NCBI GenBank assembly: GCA_037157565.1
Contig: JAZHRO010000014.1
Coordinates: 102,641,501-102,705,500 of the forward strand
DNA length: 64,000 nt
Direction: 5' to 3'
Origin: Thalassia testudinum
Taxonomy: Eukaryota > Streptophyta > Magnoliopsida > Alismatales > Hydrocharitaceae
Both the position numbers and the translations under genes were made by a program. The notes under the pieces were generated by a model that saw only the letters and a program-made list of their open reading frames with translations, was not told where the DNA came from and made no database searches. Positions 1 to 12,369 of this stretch are shown here, piece after piece. Each line of letters starts with the position of its first letter. The first letter of the stretch is position 1.

Positions 1-1889
1 TCAAGTCGAGGCGGATAGATGGTCTACTTACCGCTCCTTATAGTGATAGCATTGGACGATGCGGGTCCAGTGGGATCATACGATAGAGGAGCGTTTGCAA
101 TAGGGACATAAGATTGCGGTGCTGCAGCGAGATTAGCCTGAAATCCCAGTGGAATGCTCGGAGCCTGCAGAATCTGATTAACCTGCCCCTGAGAAGGTCG
201 TACCTGTGGTTGAGGACCATGGGGTACGAAATTTCACGGGTTTGGAACAGGTTGGGTGGGAAGAGTGCCGTGAGATCGAGTCGCCATGCATAATTGACTG
301 ATCTCAGCATTCTACTGTGCCAATTGGTGCTGAAGAGAGGTCATGTTCTCTTCATGGCGCTTTGACATTTCCGTCATCATTCGCATTAATTTGTCAGGAG
401 GACTTGATGCGTGTTCGGTTTGCAGTACGCAAGGGCCTAGTGGTGAATTTGCCATAGGATTAGACTGGGCCCTTGGGATGATGGGTGCGGACGGTCGCAT
501 TGGTCCATCTGCGGGGTTTTGGCACTGCGAGTTGTTGGACTATGCAAAATTCAGATGATTTCGCCACCCTAGGTTATAAGTGGAAGAGAACGGGTTGTTC
601 CCCAGGGCGCAAGCGTCTTCTATGCCAGAAGACGTGTCTGCGTGTAAATATGCGTTCGAGCACACAAAGGTTTGGTCCTCCGTGTCAAAATACTAGCTCG
701 CAGAAGCCAGTTCCACATGACTTACCGAGTCACTCGGCGTGACACTTGGTAAGGAAGGTCTTACGGGGTTTCTCGGGATAAGCCTGGTGTTGGAAGAATT
801 TGGATTGTGACAAAGTGGTGAAGTGGGGGTGTTTGCCATAGAACGGGTGGGGTTGGCCAGAAGCTCGTCCAGCTTCTTGTGCACAACGGAGACTTCATCC
901 AGTTTTTGTGCTATAAGGCTGAGATCAGTGGATGAATGGGAGGGTCCCGTGTCAACTTCGTGGACATTTCGAGGCTGGCTGGTATGATTAAAGGCGACAA
1001 TGGAGGCATTGTTCATTGAGTTTTCGCTCATATTTTCAAATAATTCGAATGCTCCATTCTTGTCTTTATTCATAAAATTCCCTCCGCAGGAAGCATCTGC
1101 AATCTGCTTCAAAGTCTCATTTAGCCTGTAGTAGAAAATTTGGGCTATATGCCACTTAGGAAGACCGTGGTGCAGACACTTCCTGAGGTCATTATACCTC
1201 TCCCAAGCCTCATGAAATTGTTCGCTGTTTTGTTGCGTAGATGAAGTGATAGCACGACGAAGCACATTGGTTCACCCGATTAGGAAGAACTTCTTGAGAA
1301 ACGCTGTTCACATCTCTTCCCAAGAGTGGATGGTTCTCTCAAGGGTGCGTAGCCACTACGATGCTTTATCCTACAATGAAAATGGGAACATTTTCATGAG
1401 GACTATAGGTAACCTGATATTTCTTGGTTTAACAGTTTCAACTAATCGGGTTAGGTCTTCCAAGTGGAGAAAAGGATCTTCACATGCAAGTCCATGGAAG
1501 TGAAAATTTATTAGGCCAATTATGTTTGGTTTCAATTCAAAGTCGTCCCTGCCCATGGGGACCCGAATTTGTCCTATGGTCTCTGTAGTAGTAGGATTCT
1601 GATAGGAGCTAAGAGACCTAGGCTCCTCCCGTTCCGGAGGGTTCTGCATTTCGTCCAATGTTTCCCGAATGGCTTCAATTTTCTCATTATACATTTCCAT
1701 TTGGGCTTGGAGGCAGGTTATAGGATCTATGGCTCCACCACCTGGTGGGTTCTGAGGGCGGTTTCCTCCCTCAGGATTTGGAGGTAGGCGTGCAGCCATG
1801 TTTGTGGAGGAGGAGGATGATTCTGCTTCTTTTCTAAATTTATCAGGCAATTCAAACAATTCAGGGTTTTGTGACCTCCTCCCAAACAT
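1..1889 (-). pseudogene. gag of element I (broken, 3' end outside window)
   Basis: The start codon is at 1887-1889 (protein begins MFGRRSQNPELFE), the same start used by D and, as MYGRRS, by the intact element F. The first 172 codons are open and cover the N-terminus and the first part of the retrotransposon gag (capsid) domain. Further pieces at 1265-693, 500-312 and 310-38 lie in shifted frames and are separated by stops, so the gene is a pseudogene. The middle piece contains the EAWERYNDL and MNKDKNGAFELFENM segments also seen in C and D. Gag would form the virus-like particle that packages the RNA. No CCHC zinc knuckle is visible, as in the other gags here. Confidence 0.85.
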
Positions 1890-3240
1890 GCACTGTCGCA
1901 GGAAGAATTAGGGGGATAAGAAGGGAAAAGAGATGAGAGAAATGACGCCGCAAAGGTACACTTGATGACAAATCAGTACAATCAAATTCCTAACCTCTAC
2001 AGTGTGCCCTTAGACCTAAAGATCTAAGTTACCTACTATCACGAACTACGGAACCGAATGCGAGCACCGCCGAACCACCTGGCCAGATTGAAAGGCCGTT
2101 TGCCCCAGTCTTAGACACCCGATAGCTCGCGGGAACCCTCACCAGCACGTAGACGCTACACGCAGGTAGTTAGACCTCCAATCCTTAATAAGGGTCAAGT
2201 TACTACCAATTTTAGTTAGAGGCTTAGGGTCAAGTGCTTTTGGAATGTGAAGGGCATTGTTTACGGGTAATGCCCAAGTGATTGATTTTCAGAGTGTGTA
2301 AAACAAGCATGCAATGGGGAAATCTCCCCGAATTGAAGTTTTTAATTGGTGAATGGTTTTTAGAATTCAGCCTTAAAGTAGTATGGATTTTAGGATTTCG
2401 CTGAAATACCAATTCAACCAATCTCTGGGTTTTGCAAGAATACAAGTTTTCTTCTAAGCCCAACAAACCCTTCTTCGATGTCAATTGGTTAATGCATGCT
2501 ACAATGCAATGGGCTTCCCTAAATGGAGATTTCTATGTGTGGATGCACAAATCAGTTTTAGATTTATGTGAAAGGGAGCCAAAGCACTTCAATTCAAGTG
2601 CTCCCAATCACCAGAAAGATTTCCACACCGGGCTCAACCAAAAAATGAAGAAAATCAATTTGTTGGGGTTGAATTATAAGGGATCGAATCTTAGGCAAGT
2701 TGAAAAGTCGTGGTGGGGTTGGAATCAACTCAATTCCAAGTCTCCCCACCAAAAAGGTGATCCCGAATTGCAGGTAAATGAGGCAAAGAGGGGTGGCAAT
2801 CAATCTTTTTATTTTCCTTAAAGAATACTTAACACGGCAAAAAATTCAAGAATCAAGATTCTTGGATTTTCGCTATGCGAAGTACGGTGGGAAATCCCAG
2901 GGCGGTGGGAGTAAAGGCGTCAATCAAACAAGTGAATTTTAATCCACTTGCCCCAAGAGATCCCAAGAAGTTTTTCTAATTTTTTTTTTATGAGGGTGAC
3001 AAGTTTACCTAAGTTGCTAAGAAAGAAAGACCTACTTGTGCAGCAACGTGTGCGGAGCTCCAGTGCGGTGTCGGCGTCTTCACGCTCTCGTTCCCACCTT
3101 GGACCTGCCTACGTCTCTGACTTCGTCTGCCTGCCTTCTCTTTGCAACAGGTTTACCTGCACACCAAAAACAGAGACACCTGTGAAGAGAGAAGAGAAAA
3201 AATGAAAGGAATGGAATAGAAACTTACTTGAAGGCGCACC
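1890..3240 (-). other. Untranslated leader of element I
   Basis: This is the non-coding stretch between PBS and gag. It is collinear with the leaders of C (31291-32662), E (37195-38575) and D (42100-43487), including the block around the phrase ttagacacccgatagc and the A/T-rich half nearer the PBS. Short ORFs here are not conserved between copies. A long leader is usual for Athila elements; nothing else is recognised. Confidence 0.75.
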
Positions 3241-3258
3241 TCCCCGGCAACGATGCCA
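3241..3258 (-). other. Primer-binding site (tRNA-Asp type), element I
   Basis: The 18 nt are the reverse complement of a PBS that pairs with the 3' end of plant tRNA-Asp, with two changes from the perfect site seen in F. It lies 7 bp from the LTR end and primes minus-strand DNA synthesis. Confidence 0.85.
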
Positions 3259-3924
3259 AAAAAGATGGTGGTCGAACCCGGTTAGGTTGTTAATATAGTG
3301 ATTTTATCATTGAAGTCTGTATAGTGGTTAACCTAAATCGGACCTAACCATCTCGTTACAAAATTTTAACCTGGCCTACTTGATTTTATCTTGGTCACTT
3401 TTAGGCCCAGGGTCGAACTCAGGGAAGTGGAGTTATAAGTCAAGTTTCTACGCCTTTCTTACAATGAATCTAATTTAAGATTTTTTTTCTGATAATTCTT
3501 GTCCTTGAGGCACACCCTCAAAATTAGGTTCTTGGCTTTGAGCCAAATCAGGGTTCCAAAACGGGTCTTGCTATTCGCAAGATGGAGTACCTGCAAGTCA
3601 AGGATTATCTTTTCTCTTTTATATATATATATTTTTATCTTTTTACTGGAATGAAAGAGAAGCAGAAATAAAGTAAATATAGTATATATATATAGGTATA
3701 TATTATATATGTATAAAGGGGTGGGGGGTGGAGGCGGAGATGGAGTGTAGCACGGTGTTGAGTCAGTCGTCATCTAGAAAGATGCAACCAATAGGATGAG
3801 GTGCTGCGTGTAAGGTGGATTGGTGGAAGATGAATGCGAACACGCTTTTTGTACGCGTGTATCGGGGAATATCAGCAACTGGTGCAGATATTCCCGCGAT
3901 ACCACGTATGGTAAGTAACGTGAA

Positions 3925-4061
3925 AATATATATATATGTATGTATATATGTAAATATATCTATATGTATATATGGTTATAAATATATAGGTATATATATA
4001 TGTATATATATATGTGTATATATATATATATATAAGTTTATGTATAGATAGATATATGTAT

Positions 4062-4105
<44 letters not shown>

Positions 4106-4216
4106 GTGTATAAGTATGTATATATAACTATATAGATGTAAATATATATATATAGTAATATATGTATATAAATATATATATGTATATATAGTTATATAGA
4201 TGGATATGTATATATG

Positions 4217-4252
<36 letters not shown>

Positions 4253-4475
4253 TATATAGATGTGTATATATATATATATATATGTATGTATATAGACTAA
4301 TACATATTTATATAAGTACTAATATATGTATAGATATATGTATATATATATATGTATACTAATACTTAGTTATATGCATACTACTATATATATAGATATA
4401 AGTATATATATATGTATACGTATATATATATATATATATGCATATAATAGAGTATAGGTGTGTGTGTGTGTGTGT
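3925..4475. repeat. TA/TG microsatellite inside LTR of element I
   Basis: About 0.55 kb of tatata, tatg and tgtg units with interruptions, occupying the same place in the LTR as the runs in C, D and E. It gives long meaningless frames coding for Tyr-Ile repeats. Confidence 0.95.
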
Positions 4476-5453
4476 ATGAGAGTGAGTGTAGGTGTGTAAG
4501 TGTCGGTAAAGAGAGTGAGAGAGTGCTATAAGAGAGAAAGAAAGAGAGAGGGTGCTGCTGGAGTGAAAAGGCACTTTTTAAGTCGTCTGCAGCAGTGGGG
4601 CGACATCTGAAAGCGCATGCACGTGCACGGGCACGCAAGCACGCAAAGAGACGCGTGCTGGAGGGAAGTGGGCGCGGAGAGGACCGCAACACACCGCGCT
4701 GCGTGAAGGGTTGGAGCGGGCACTGGCAGGCGTACGCGGTGAAGGGAGCGGGCGACGCGGGTGGGTGCGGGCGACTTGGGCGCACGCAGACGCGGTTGCG
4801 GATGCTGGAGCGGACCCGGTGTGGGACACGGGTGCGGGCACTGGCCGGTTGCAGCGTGCCAGGTGACCGGATAAATGAGAAGCTCACCGGTCACCCCACT
4901 GTAGCCACAGTGTTCCGCAGATTGGAGTGAACAGTGGCTACAGTGTAAGGCCGAGCCGCGCAACCGGGAGCGGGCGGTGCTGTGAGTGCGGACGGCTCGG
5001 GGCTGGTGCGTGCGAGCTGGTGCACACGTGGAAGGGTTGCGCCTGTTGGTGGCTTGCGGGCGGAAGTCGCGACAGAGTGCGCGGAGAAGGTTGGGTTGCA
5101 GGTGAAGGAGCACGACAGGGTGCGTGGTGGCCTGCGGATGTCGGCTGGGGTGCGCGGTGAAGCTTGGCCGGCCGCTGCAGTGGCACGCGGTGGCCGGTTG
5201 GGGGCGGATGGCGAGTGCAGTGCGAAGAAGCAGGAAGCGATGGCACCTGCAGGCCCACGCGGAAGGCCTGCATGCACTGTTGCCGCCTTGCTACTACTGC
5301 TGTGGGGCTTGGCCGGCTGCTGCAGGGCGTGCGGTGGCCGGTTGAGCTTCACAGCTTGAAGCTTTGGTGTAATGGCTGAAGCGGCTTCAAACGAAGAAAC
5401 AAGGAAAGAGCCACCACGCCCACTGGCTCTTTGATGAGCTGGGCGGTGGTGGA

Positions 5454-5483
5454 CTCACGGTGGTCATTGTGCACCTCCGTGAG
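5454..5483 (-). other. Conserved LTR hairpin, element I copy
   Basis: Arms 5454-5464 and 5473-5483 around a short loop. The stem starts CTCACGG and closes with CCGTGAG, with one internal mismatch. The sixth pair is G:C here. See the finding on covariation. Confidence 0.6.
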
Positions 5484-6009
5484 GTGCTCCTGTCCGCCGG
5501 GTGTCTCCTCAGAGGAGGAGGGCTATGTATGGAGGGAGAGGGAGGAGATGGCCTGGAAGTGAGCTGTTGTGTGGGGTTTTGGCACGGAGGACCAGGCTGC
5601 TTTGTAAGAAGGCAGCTGAGCTCTTTTAAAGAAGAAGAAGACATGCACAGCCATGCCCTGGCTATGCATGCCTCAGCATGGCAGGCAGGGAGATGCGGCT
5701 GTAGGGCTGGCAGGGAGAGGGGGAGCAGGACATGGCGCGAAGAAGAAGAGGATGTTCCATGCAGCCGCGGGGAAGATTTCAAAATCAAGTGAAATAAAAA
5801 ATAAAAAGATGGTGAATTTTGCAAAGATGCACTTGAGGAAAAAATGTTAATTGCAAGGCCATTTATTTACTCTCCTCCCCTCTCTATTAAATGCATGCAT
5901 GCATGCATGTATTTTCACAAATGCGACTATGGAAACCTAATATGCATTGGTAATGCTAGGAAATAGCATAAGACGGCACAATTGCAGGTGTATTTTTGTG
6001 GTGCAATCA

Positions 6010-8118
6010 CACATCATGAACACAGATTAAACACGGGGTCACTCAGGGGTTAAATAAAGGTCAAATGAGCTCAAAAGTCCAAAAGGTGGGTCGGCACTGA
6101 TAGAAATGGGGTTTCACATGTTTCAAGAACCAAAACAGCACACCAAAACCTTAATTTCAGACCTGCTTAAATTTAAAGAGGTTATGGTCGGGATAAAATT
6201 CATTTAAACCTCCAAAAAATTCATAGAAAAGTATTCTAAGAGGTTTGCTACCCTTGGTTTGACCATCTGAGCCCAATTTGACCTATAATAGGGTTGCAAA
6301 CAAGATTCTACCCTAATTTCGGCTTGTATACAAATTTTCCAGTCAAATGTGGTCAAAATTCAACTTCACCAGTAGATTCCTTAGGTCAAAATTAGGTTAA
6401 GGCCAAAATTTGGGTCCAATCAGAGTCCATCTTAACATAGTTTATAATTTTACCCTTTAAAATTTAATTTTTACATTTACCCCCTTAGGTTTTGAATTAT
6501 TTGTAAATAGGTCCCTAACGTCTCTTCATTTTCTTCACCTAGGTCCCTACCGCCATTGGTGGTGGGAACACACCTTCAATGAGATTCAAGGGAGGTTTTC
6601 TCCCTTGAATTAAAGCCAATCACCTACAAACTTGGAGGGAAGATCCTTGAGCAGATTCCCAATCTCCTAATTGCCTCTCGATCTCCAAATGAAGCTCTAG
6701 AGGTCAAACGAACTCAAGATTTTTAGGGATTTTTCTCCTTGAAAACCCTAGCATTCCAAGTCTCCTTCCAAGCTTAGAGCTCGATCTTGACCCTATAAAA
6801 GAACCCCCAATTCCAGACTGTCCTCATTAGTGAAGTTTGAGGCCAGAAACCCTTCTTCTCCTTCCCCGGCCTGCTCCGACCAAGCTCAGGCAAACTTGTC
6901 CATTCCTCCTTCATCACCCACCACCACACATAATAGGCAAAGGGAACTTCCTCCCCAATGTCTTTCACCCCTTGCCGTACCGAGCAGGAGCTTCCTCGCC
7001 CTTTCCTCCTTGTTCTCATCGCCAGAGCATTCGTCTTCCTTGACACTGACCCATCATAGCCGGCCTTGATCCCTCCCTATCTCTTGCTCTAACCTCCCTC
7101 AATTTCTTCCTCTACCTTTCTTCTTCATTTCCACATACTTAGCTAACCCTTTCGACCATCACACGCACCGCACCACCTTCGTCTTCCATTACACTGGCGA
7201 AGCTCCAGTGAAGCCGCGTACACACTACACTACACCAAACCACCCACCATCGAGTCCACGAGCATCACCTCACTTCACTGATCAAAAGCCCCAAAAAAAT
7301 TTGGGGCTTCGATCTCTCCTACACCCCACCAAACACCACCACCATCAACCGTCTTCTCCGACTTCGGTAGGCCTCCATAGACCACCACACGCCTTCTAAT
7401 CACCACCATTGCATTTGCCTCTGTAAGGTGAAACTTGTTGTCTTTCTTAATGAGGCCGTGAGACCGCATTTCCTTTTTCAGGTATACATCGGAGCTCTGC
7501 CACTTCGTTCATCTTCTTCGACATTGTTCACCACTCCTCCAGCCATCATCTACCCTGCTGCAACCCTCAATAGAAGTGGCTCCAGGTTTTGAACCTCTCT
7601 AGGCCTTCACTCGAGCATCAGCAATGAAGTAGTAGCTCAATTCCTCGACACCATCAACTGCAGTCCATGCTCAATTGCACGATGAGGAAGGACTGTGGGA
7701 TAGACCCACATTATAGACTGAGAGCGCTGCGACCGAAGATATATTGATTTTGTGCCCTTAGTTGGTTGCCTCCAAGAGCACCAGGGTGAGGTCCTGCTCG
7801 CATGCTCCATTTCACGAGCCCTCCCCTGCGATTCATGCCATGTGGGTCTAGGCTTGGATCCGATTACCCGATTACCCAGGTCTGTTCTGGTTCTGAAGAG
7901 AAGAAATCTGAGAGGGAAGAGGGGGGTTTTTGCACTGTTCCTCCCTCAGGATTCACACCCTCTCCCCCACACTCAAACACTTAGGTTTCATTAGGCCCTT
8001 GAAATTGTGAGAGCTTTGTGTTCCTCTACTGCTGCCTTTCCTTAGCTCTTGTTGAGGCTCCTGAGGTTAAGGTGTTTGAGCCTCTGACCTGACGTCTGAC
8101 CGGTTGGTTCTAATTCTG
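6010..8118 (+). repeat. LTR of element H, 5' end cut off by element I
   Basis: About 2.1 kb matching the LTR of G from roughly 200 bp inside its start. It contains a TATA box at 6794-6801 and then a C-rich block like the one after the TATA box in F. The right boundary near 8118 is approximate: a possible TGGCGACT primer-site start occurs at 8120, but only about 8 bases match any known plant PBS. Confidence 0.5.
6794..6801 (+). promoter_or_regulatory. TATA box in LTR of element H
   Basis: TATAAAAG in a C-rich context, at a place comparable to the TATA boxes in the LTRs of G and F. Confidence 0.5.
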
Positions 8119-11100
8119 TTGGCGACTTTAGTTACACTTGGTTGAGCGTTACTATTCATTTATTTGAGGTAATTGCATAGCATAAACATTAGGTTAATTT
8201 GGTGGTTCAAACTACCATTTTAACCCCATCTTTTTGCATTGGACTCTTGAGATATTATTTTGATATATACATTGAGCATCATTTTGGTTAAACTTGCATA
8301 TCACTCTTTATTATTGTGATTAGTTGATTGAAATTGCCAATTTACTCCTGATTGTGTAGCAATCATAGGTCCTAATCAACCTAAATAATGTTAAAACCTA
8401 GCTTAATCTGTAAATATTGTATTCATATCATGCATATCATGCATTGCATCATTTTATATAGAATATGATGAGATATCTTGCTATTTAATGTTTTTGTTGT
8501 TATTTTTAGGTACTAAAGTGAAAGAATGGAATAAGGTAATAAAGAGAGAAGACTGATCTAGACAAGACGAGTGAGGAGGATAGCCTTATCCCTACCCTTA
8601 GAAACCCTAGGACATCCTTCCTAAACCCAAAACCACTTCCATTAGGACTTCTTAGCCTTAGAACCGAAAACATCGATAGCACTATCCATGTTCTTATCCA
8701 CCTTATCCCTCTCCCAAACACTTAGGAATAAAAACTTACCTAACCTAGATGTACCAAAACCCACACAACATCACTCTACGAAATTTAAATAGACACACAC
8801 CTTCCTTTTCTATTCCTACCAAAATCAAACCCTAAAACCTATGTGTCAAACCTAGATCACTTCCCATTTAAGCAAAAGGAAGTGGAGGCCATTCCATTCG
8901 ATTCTCTTCTCCTCCACCTCAACTTGCAAGCCCTCTTCCTCCTCCAAAAACCCAAGGCCATCCTCTTCCTCCTCCTCCTCCTCCCCAAGATGTCCTCTAT
9001 GGGTGCCTAAAGAAGGTCCTCCAAGGTGTTCCTCCATGGACAACCAAGTGAAGCTCCAAGGTGCTCTCCTCCATGGCTTCAAGGATGGCTAGAAGAGAAA
9101 GGGACCACCACCCTCTTCTCCTCTTCTACTTCATGGACGTGCCCTCTTCTCTCTCCTTGGAAGATGAGCCCACGCCCTCCCTCTCTTTCTCCTCTTGGAC
9201 GGCCAAGAGGGCTTCTTCATAGCCTCTCTTGGTTGATCCTAGCATTCTCTTAGTTTAGTTCTTTTTATGTATTCTTTTACAACTTCATATAATTAGTTAA
9301 TGCTTTTGTTTGTCATTGTGAATACACACCCATTAGTGAGGTTAAGATTAGGTTTTCACTAGCATATTTAGATCTAGGTTTCATTTTGCTTTTCAAAAAA
9401 AATCAAAAACATGAAAAAATGGCAAAATACAAAAAAGACCAAAAAGATTAGGTTTGGTTAGATTTAGGTTAGAAAAGTGGATCTGAATTTAAAACTCATT
9501 TCTCATGCCTCTCAGAGACGAATGACTGGGACTCAAGTTATAAAAGAAAAAAAATCTCTATGCAAGTTTCGTTAAAATAGGTATTTTTGATCGAGGGTTC
9601 AACGCAACTATATTACAAATCTGATGTATTTTAAAACACACATGAAAATGCCTTGTCAAATGGAGCCATTGCTAGGGAGTCAATGGGCGAGTTTTTAGAT
9701 TTGGATTTGCTTAACATATGTTTGTATTTATTTTGATTGTAGGTCAAGTTGAGGATTTGTGCACGCATCAACTCATGGTGAAGATCATGGGTATTATTCT
9801 TGATCCTCTATTTGGTTGATTTCTTAGGTTTAAAAAAAAAATCAAATTCAATTTTTTGGATTTGAATTAAAAAAAAAAAACTTTGTTTGGTGTACATTTG
9901 ACTTGGAAACTACCTGAAATACATCAACTCTATATTTAGAAACTCGGCTTGAAATTGATTTTGATTTTCATAAATTAATTATCGTCAAATTAGGAATTTA
10001 AAAATCTTGAGATTCGATGTGATATTATGGTTTCGAACCAGCTTTCCAACCTCATATTTTATTTGAAAAATTTGCACTATATGAATTTAAAAAATTCGTA
10101 CAGTGGAAGGGGATCAGAACAGTCTGCACATTGATTTTATCTAGCTTTAGACATTAATTCTGATCTCCATATAAATCAGATTGATTTGAAGTTTGTGGGT
10201 TGAAAAGCCACTGAAACCTATTTTTTAATATAATTTTCAAGAATTTTTTGATTTCGTTTGATACTATTTTAAACTGAATTACTCGTAGTGGGTCCATCTG
10301 GCCTATTTGATCCCCCAACACTAAAAATTATTGAAAAATTATATGAAATAGTAAAAATCTTCAAAAAATACACCCTGAATGCCTTATTGAGAAAGGAAGA
10401 TCTCTGTGAAATTTCATCTTATTTGGCTTCCTTTGCTAATTTGGGGAGTGATTTCAAGCTAGAATAGGGTCTGACTGTAGGTTTTTAGAAGAGCATAAAC
10501 CCTAGGACATAAAACTTTAGGGTTTAGTTTTTTTCTAGAGACCTAAACTGACTTGACTCAACTTAGTTGCCTAGTAGGTGAGGTTGATTTCTTGATTGAC
10601 CCCATCACCTACTTGAATTAAACTGATTTACTTTTCAAGTTAGGCAACCACTTAGGTCTATTTCGCTTAGTAATGGTGCACTAGGACCATTGTTTTCTCT
10701 GATTGGGTCGCACCACTTCTACCTTATTATACTTAAAATCATCATATAGACCTATCTGATATTAGGATTTCCACATTAAGATAGAGCACATTTACACTCC
10801 ATACTTAAAGGAAATTCATAAAATAAATTGGGACTTGCAAAACCTATTGCATGCTTCATTACAACCTTGTTTGAATTGACTTAATCAAACCCTAAAAGAA
10901 ATTAATACAAGCACTTGAACCTTAAAACCCACTACACCAATTATAGCTTGTATTGCAAATCCTTTGTCTATGCACTTCACACTACTAAATCTAATTTTAA
11001 GGGCAACACCCCCATAACGCCCAATCACATTCCAAGAGCACTTCAAGCCCAAGCCTAAAACTAAGTAGATGTGCCATAGGCAGGACTAACTTACTTGGTA

Positions 11101-11452
11101 GCCGAAGTTTAATTGGGAGAAAAATCAAGGCCTTATCTATTTGGACCAACTGGTGACAAGAAAGGTCAGTGCGGTAATTGCGTTAACCTCTAGTGGTGTC
11201 CCATCGTGGAGGGTGTCCTAGGGGGTCCCACCCTTTTGACAAGCCAACTAATTCAAGGGTTTATTTAACCCAAGTCCATTTCAAGGTGTTAGGTTTAGGT
11301 CCATTTAGGGCATACAATTTAGGGCTAGCTTGGATTTGGAGCTTTCTCTTATTTTAGGCCTTTGCCTTATTTTCACTAGCCCCTTGTAGCTGGTTGTGTC
11401 TTCCTAAGGAAGACATTCTCTTATCTCTATCCTCTTCTTTTCTCGAATATCC
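8119..11452 (+). other. Leader/internal non-coding region of element H
   Basis: AT-rich and without a supported gene. A Pro/Ser-rich 75-codon frame at 9026-9253 and its antisense partner are compositional. A nested inverted repeat spans 10566-10648. From about 10900 to 11450 the sequence resembles the end of the leader of F, which places the gag start at 11453 in a natural position. The stretch 8500-9350 could hold a further old LTR fragment, but I cannot define ends for it. Confidence 0.5.
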
Positions 11453-12369
11453 ATGGACCCATATCATCCTTTTGACCCTCAAAGTCCATCTCCCAACCCA
11501 ACCATGATTTCAATTCCTCCTGGTTGGGAGACTCATCCTCAGCAGCTGGGATATGATTATTCTCATGCTCCTCATCCCCCAGCTTATTTAGAACTTGAAC
11601 CTCATGGATCCAACCCTTATCTAGATCAAAACCGATTGAAGGCCATGGTTGCTAAATTTTTGGAGTATAACAAGGATTATAAGGATCAATGTGCCAAGCT
11701 CCTAGAGCAAATTAGACAATGCCAAGCACAATCTCAATCTTATCACTCCTCCCAGGAACAAGAGACCTGGAATAACCAGCCTAGTGGATCAGGTGACCCA
11801 TATTTTGGATCCACTAGCTACTCTACTGACTCTTGCAACCCTGGGAGGCATCCTGGACTCAGCCAACCCAGAAGGCACCCTTGGACCTACTTCATGATTT
11901 GGGTAGATCATTTGGGGAATGCACCATTTCTGATACACCTATACTTGATATATCACTAAAGAATTTGAATAATGGATCACAAGTATAAGACTACACATTA
12001 GGTTCTCAATCAACTCCCTCTATAGTCAACCCCACTCAGGGTGATACACACTTTGACTCATATCCTGATTCGTATAACCCAGAGTGGAGAGACAATCCTA
12101 ATCTTTCATGGCATCCACAGAGAAAAAATCAAACTCAAGATCAATCTAGGCTAGGCCAGTACTCCACTCAATCCACTTTAGGGCAACCATCTAATCCAAC
12201 CCAACCCACAACCACCTTTGAGGATATCATGAACCTTTTGTTGTACTTTGACAAGAAAAATGAAGAAAGGCTAACTAATTTGGAAAATCAAGTGAAATCT
12301 CAAGGGGATCAAATCAAGAGACTTCAAGAATCATTCTATCCCCATATGCACACTTTTCGAATGCTAAAT
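11453..12369 (+). pseudogene. gag-like ORF of element H, lacking the capsid domain
   Basis: The first 168 codons are open from ATG at 11453: a Pro-rich N-terminus and then a predicted coiled coil (about residues 62-90, rich in Lys, Glu, Leu and Gln). After a frame shift near 11880-11960 the frame continues with YNPEWRDNPNLSW (about 12078-12116), the counterpart of [11 protein letters not shown] in the other gags, and a second helical stretch at 12229-12345. Element G cuts it at 12369. In F the same motif lies at residue 427, behind a capsid domain at 100-290. Here only about 200 codons precede it and nothing resembles that domain. Either the capsid was deleted or this was a different small protein. 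Confidence 0.6.

Larger units (their letters stand above)
1..6009 (-). mobile_element. Element I: Athila-like Ty3/gypsy retrotransposon, 5' part only
   Basis: Read on the minus strand this is 5' LTR (3266-6009), tRNA-Asp-type primer-binding site (3241-3258), a leader of about 1.35 kb, and a broken gag that runs off the left edge of the window. The LTR belongs to the same subfamily as those of elements C and D: same ends and same central TA-rich microsatellite. Its outer end abuts an unrelated LTR (element H) at 6009/6010, so it was inserted there. The partner LTR and the second target-site copy lie outside the window, so the 5 bp cacat at 6010-6014 is only a candidate duplication. Whether I carried a pol or was a gag-protease derivative like C and D cannot be seen. 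Confidence 0.9.
3266..6009 (-). repeat. 5' LTR of element I (2744 bp)
   Basis: On the minus strand it begins TGATTGCACCAC and ends in TGG..., read on the plus strand from 3266 (TGGTGGTCGAACC). Collinear with the LTRs of C and D. From its U3 end it holds a CATGCATG repeat near 5892-5910, a palindrome and TATA-like box near 5625-5680, the conserved hairpin at 5454-5483, a GC-rich block with two further inverted repeats (4862-4895 and 4897-4945), a CT/GT-rich run, a TA-rich microsatellite, and a conserved U5 end. GC-rich open frames in it (for example 4384-5352) are by-products of base composition. Confidence 0.92.
6010..12369 (+). mobile_element. Element H: old Athila-related retrotransposon, partial
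   Basis: Plus-strand remnant bounded on the left by insertion of I and on the right by insertion of G. The first 2.1 kb aligns with the LTRs of G and F through shared phrases: the ggtcaaa... block, ttccttaggtc, and the run of 'fixed-price' phrases such as aggtccctaac. A degraded leader follows, and then a gag-like ORF. The leader keeps the gtgacaaga(a/g)aggtc phrase also present just upstream of gag in F (11155-11170 versus 55319-55334). No clear PBS survives. H is the oldest layer: it contains G, which contains E and F. Confidence 0.65.

Noticed and set aside
4384..5379. Several overlapping 70-195 codon frames
   Set aside because: GC-rich LTR of element I in which frames on both strands are open at once; not conserved as protein in C or D.
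8119..8137. Tat/Ogre-type primer-binding site TGGCGACT after the LTR of H
   Set aside because: Only about 8 bases fit and the rest does not pair with a tRNA end I know; the LTR itself looks Athila-like.
9026..9253. Possible host gene exon rich in Ser and Pro
   Set aside because: Low complexity, antisense frame equally open, no splice structure or homologous domain, and it lies inside the remnant of element H.
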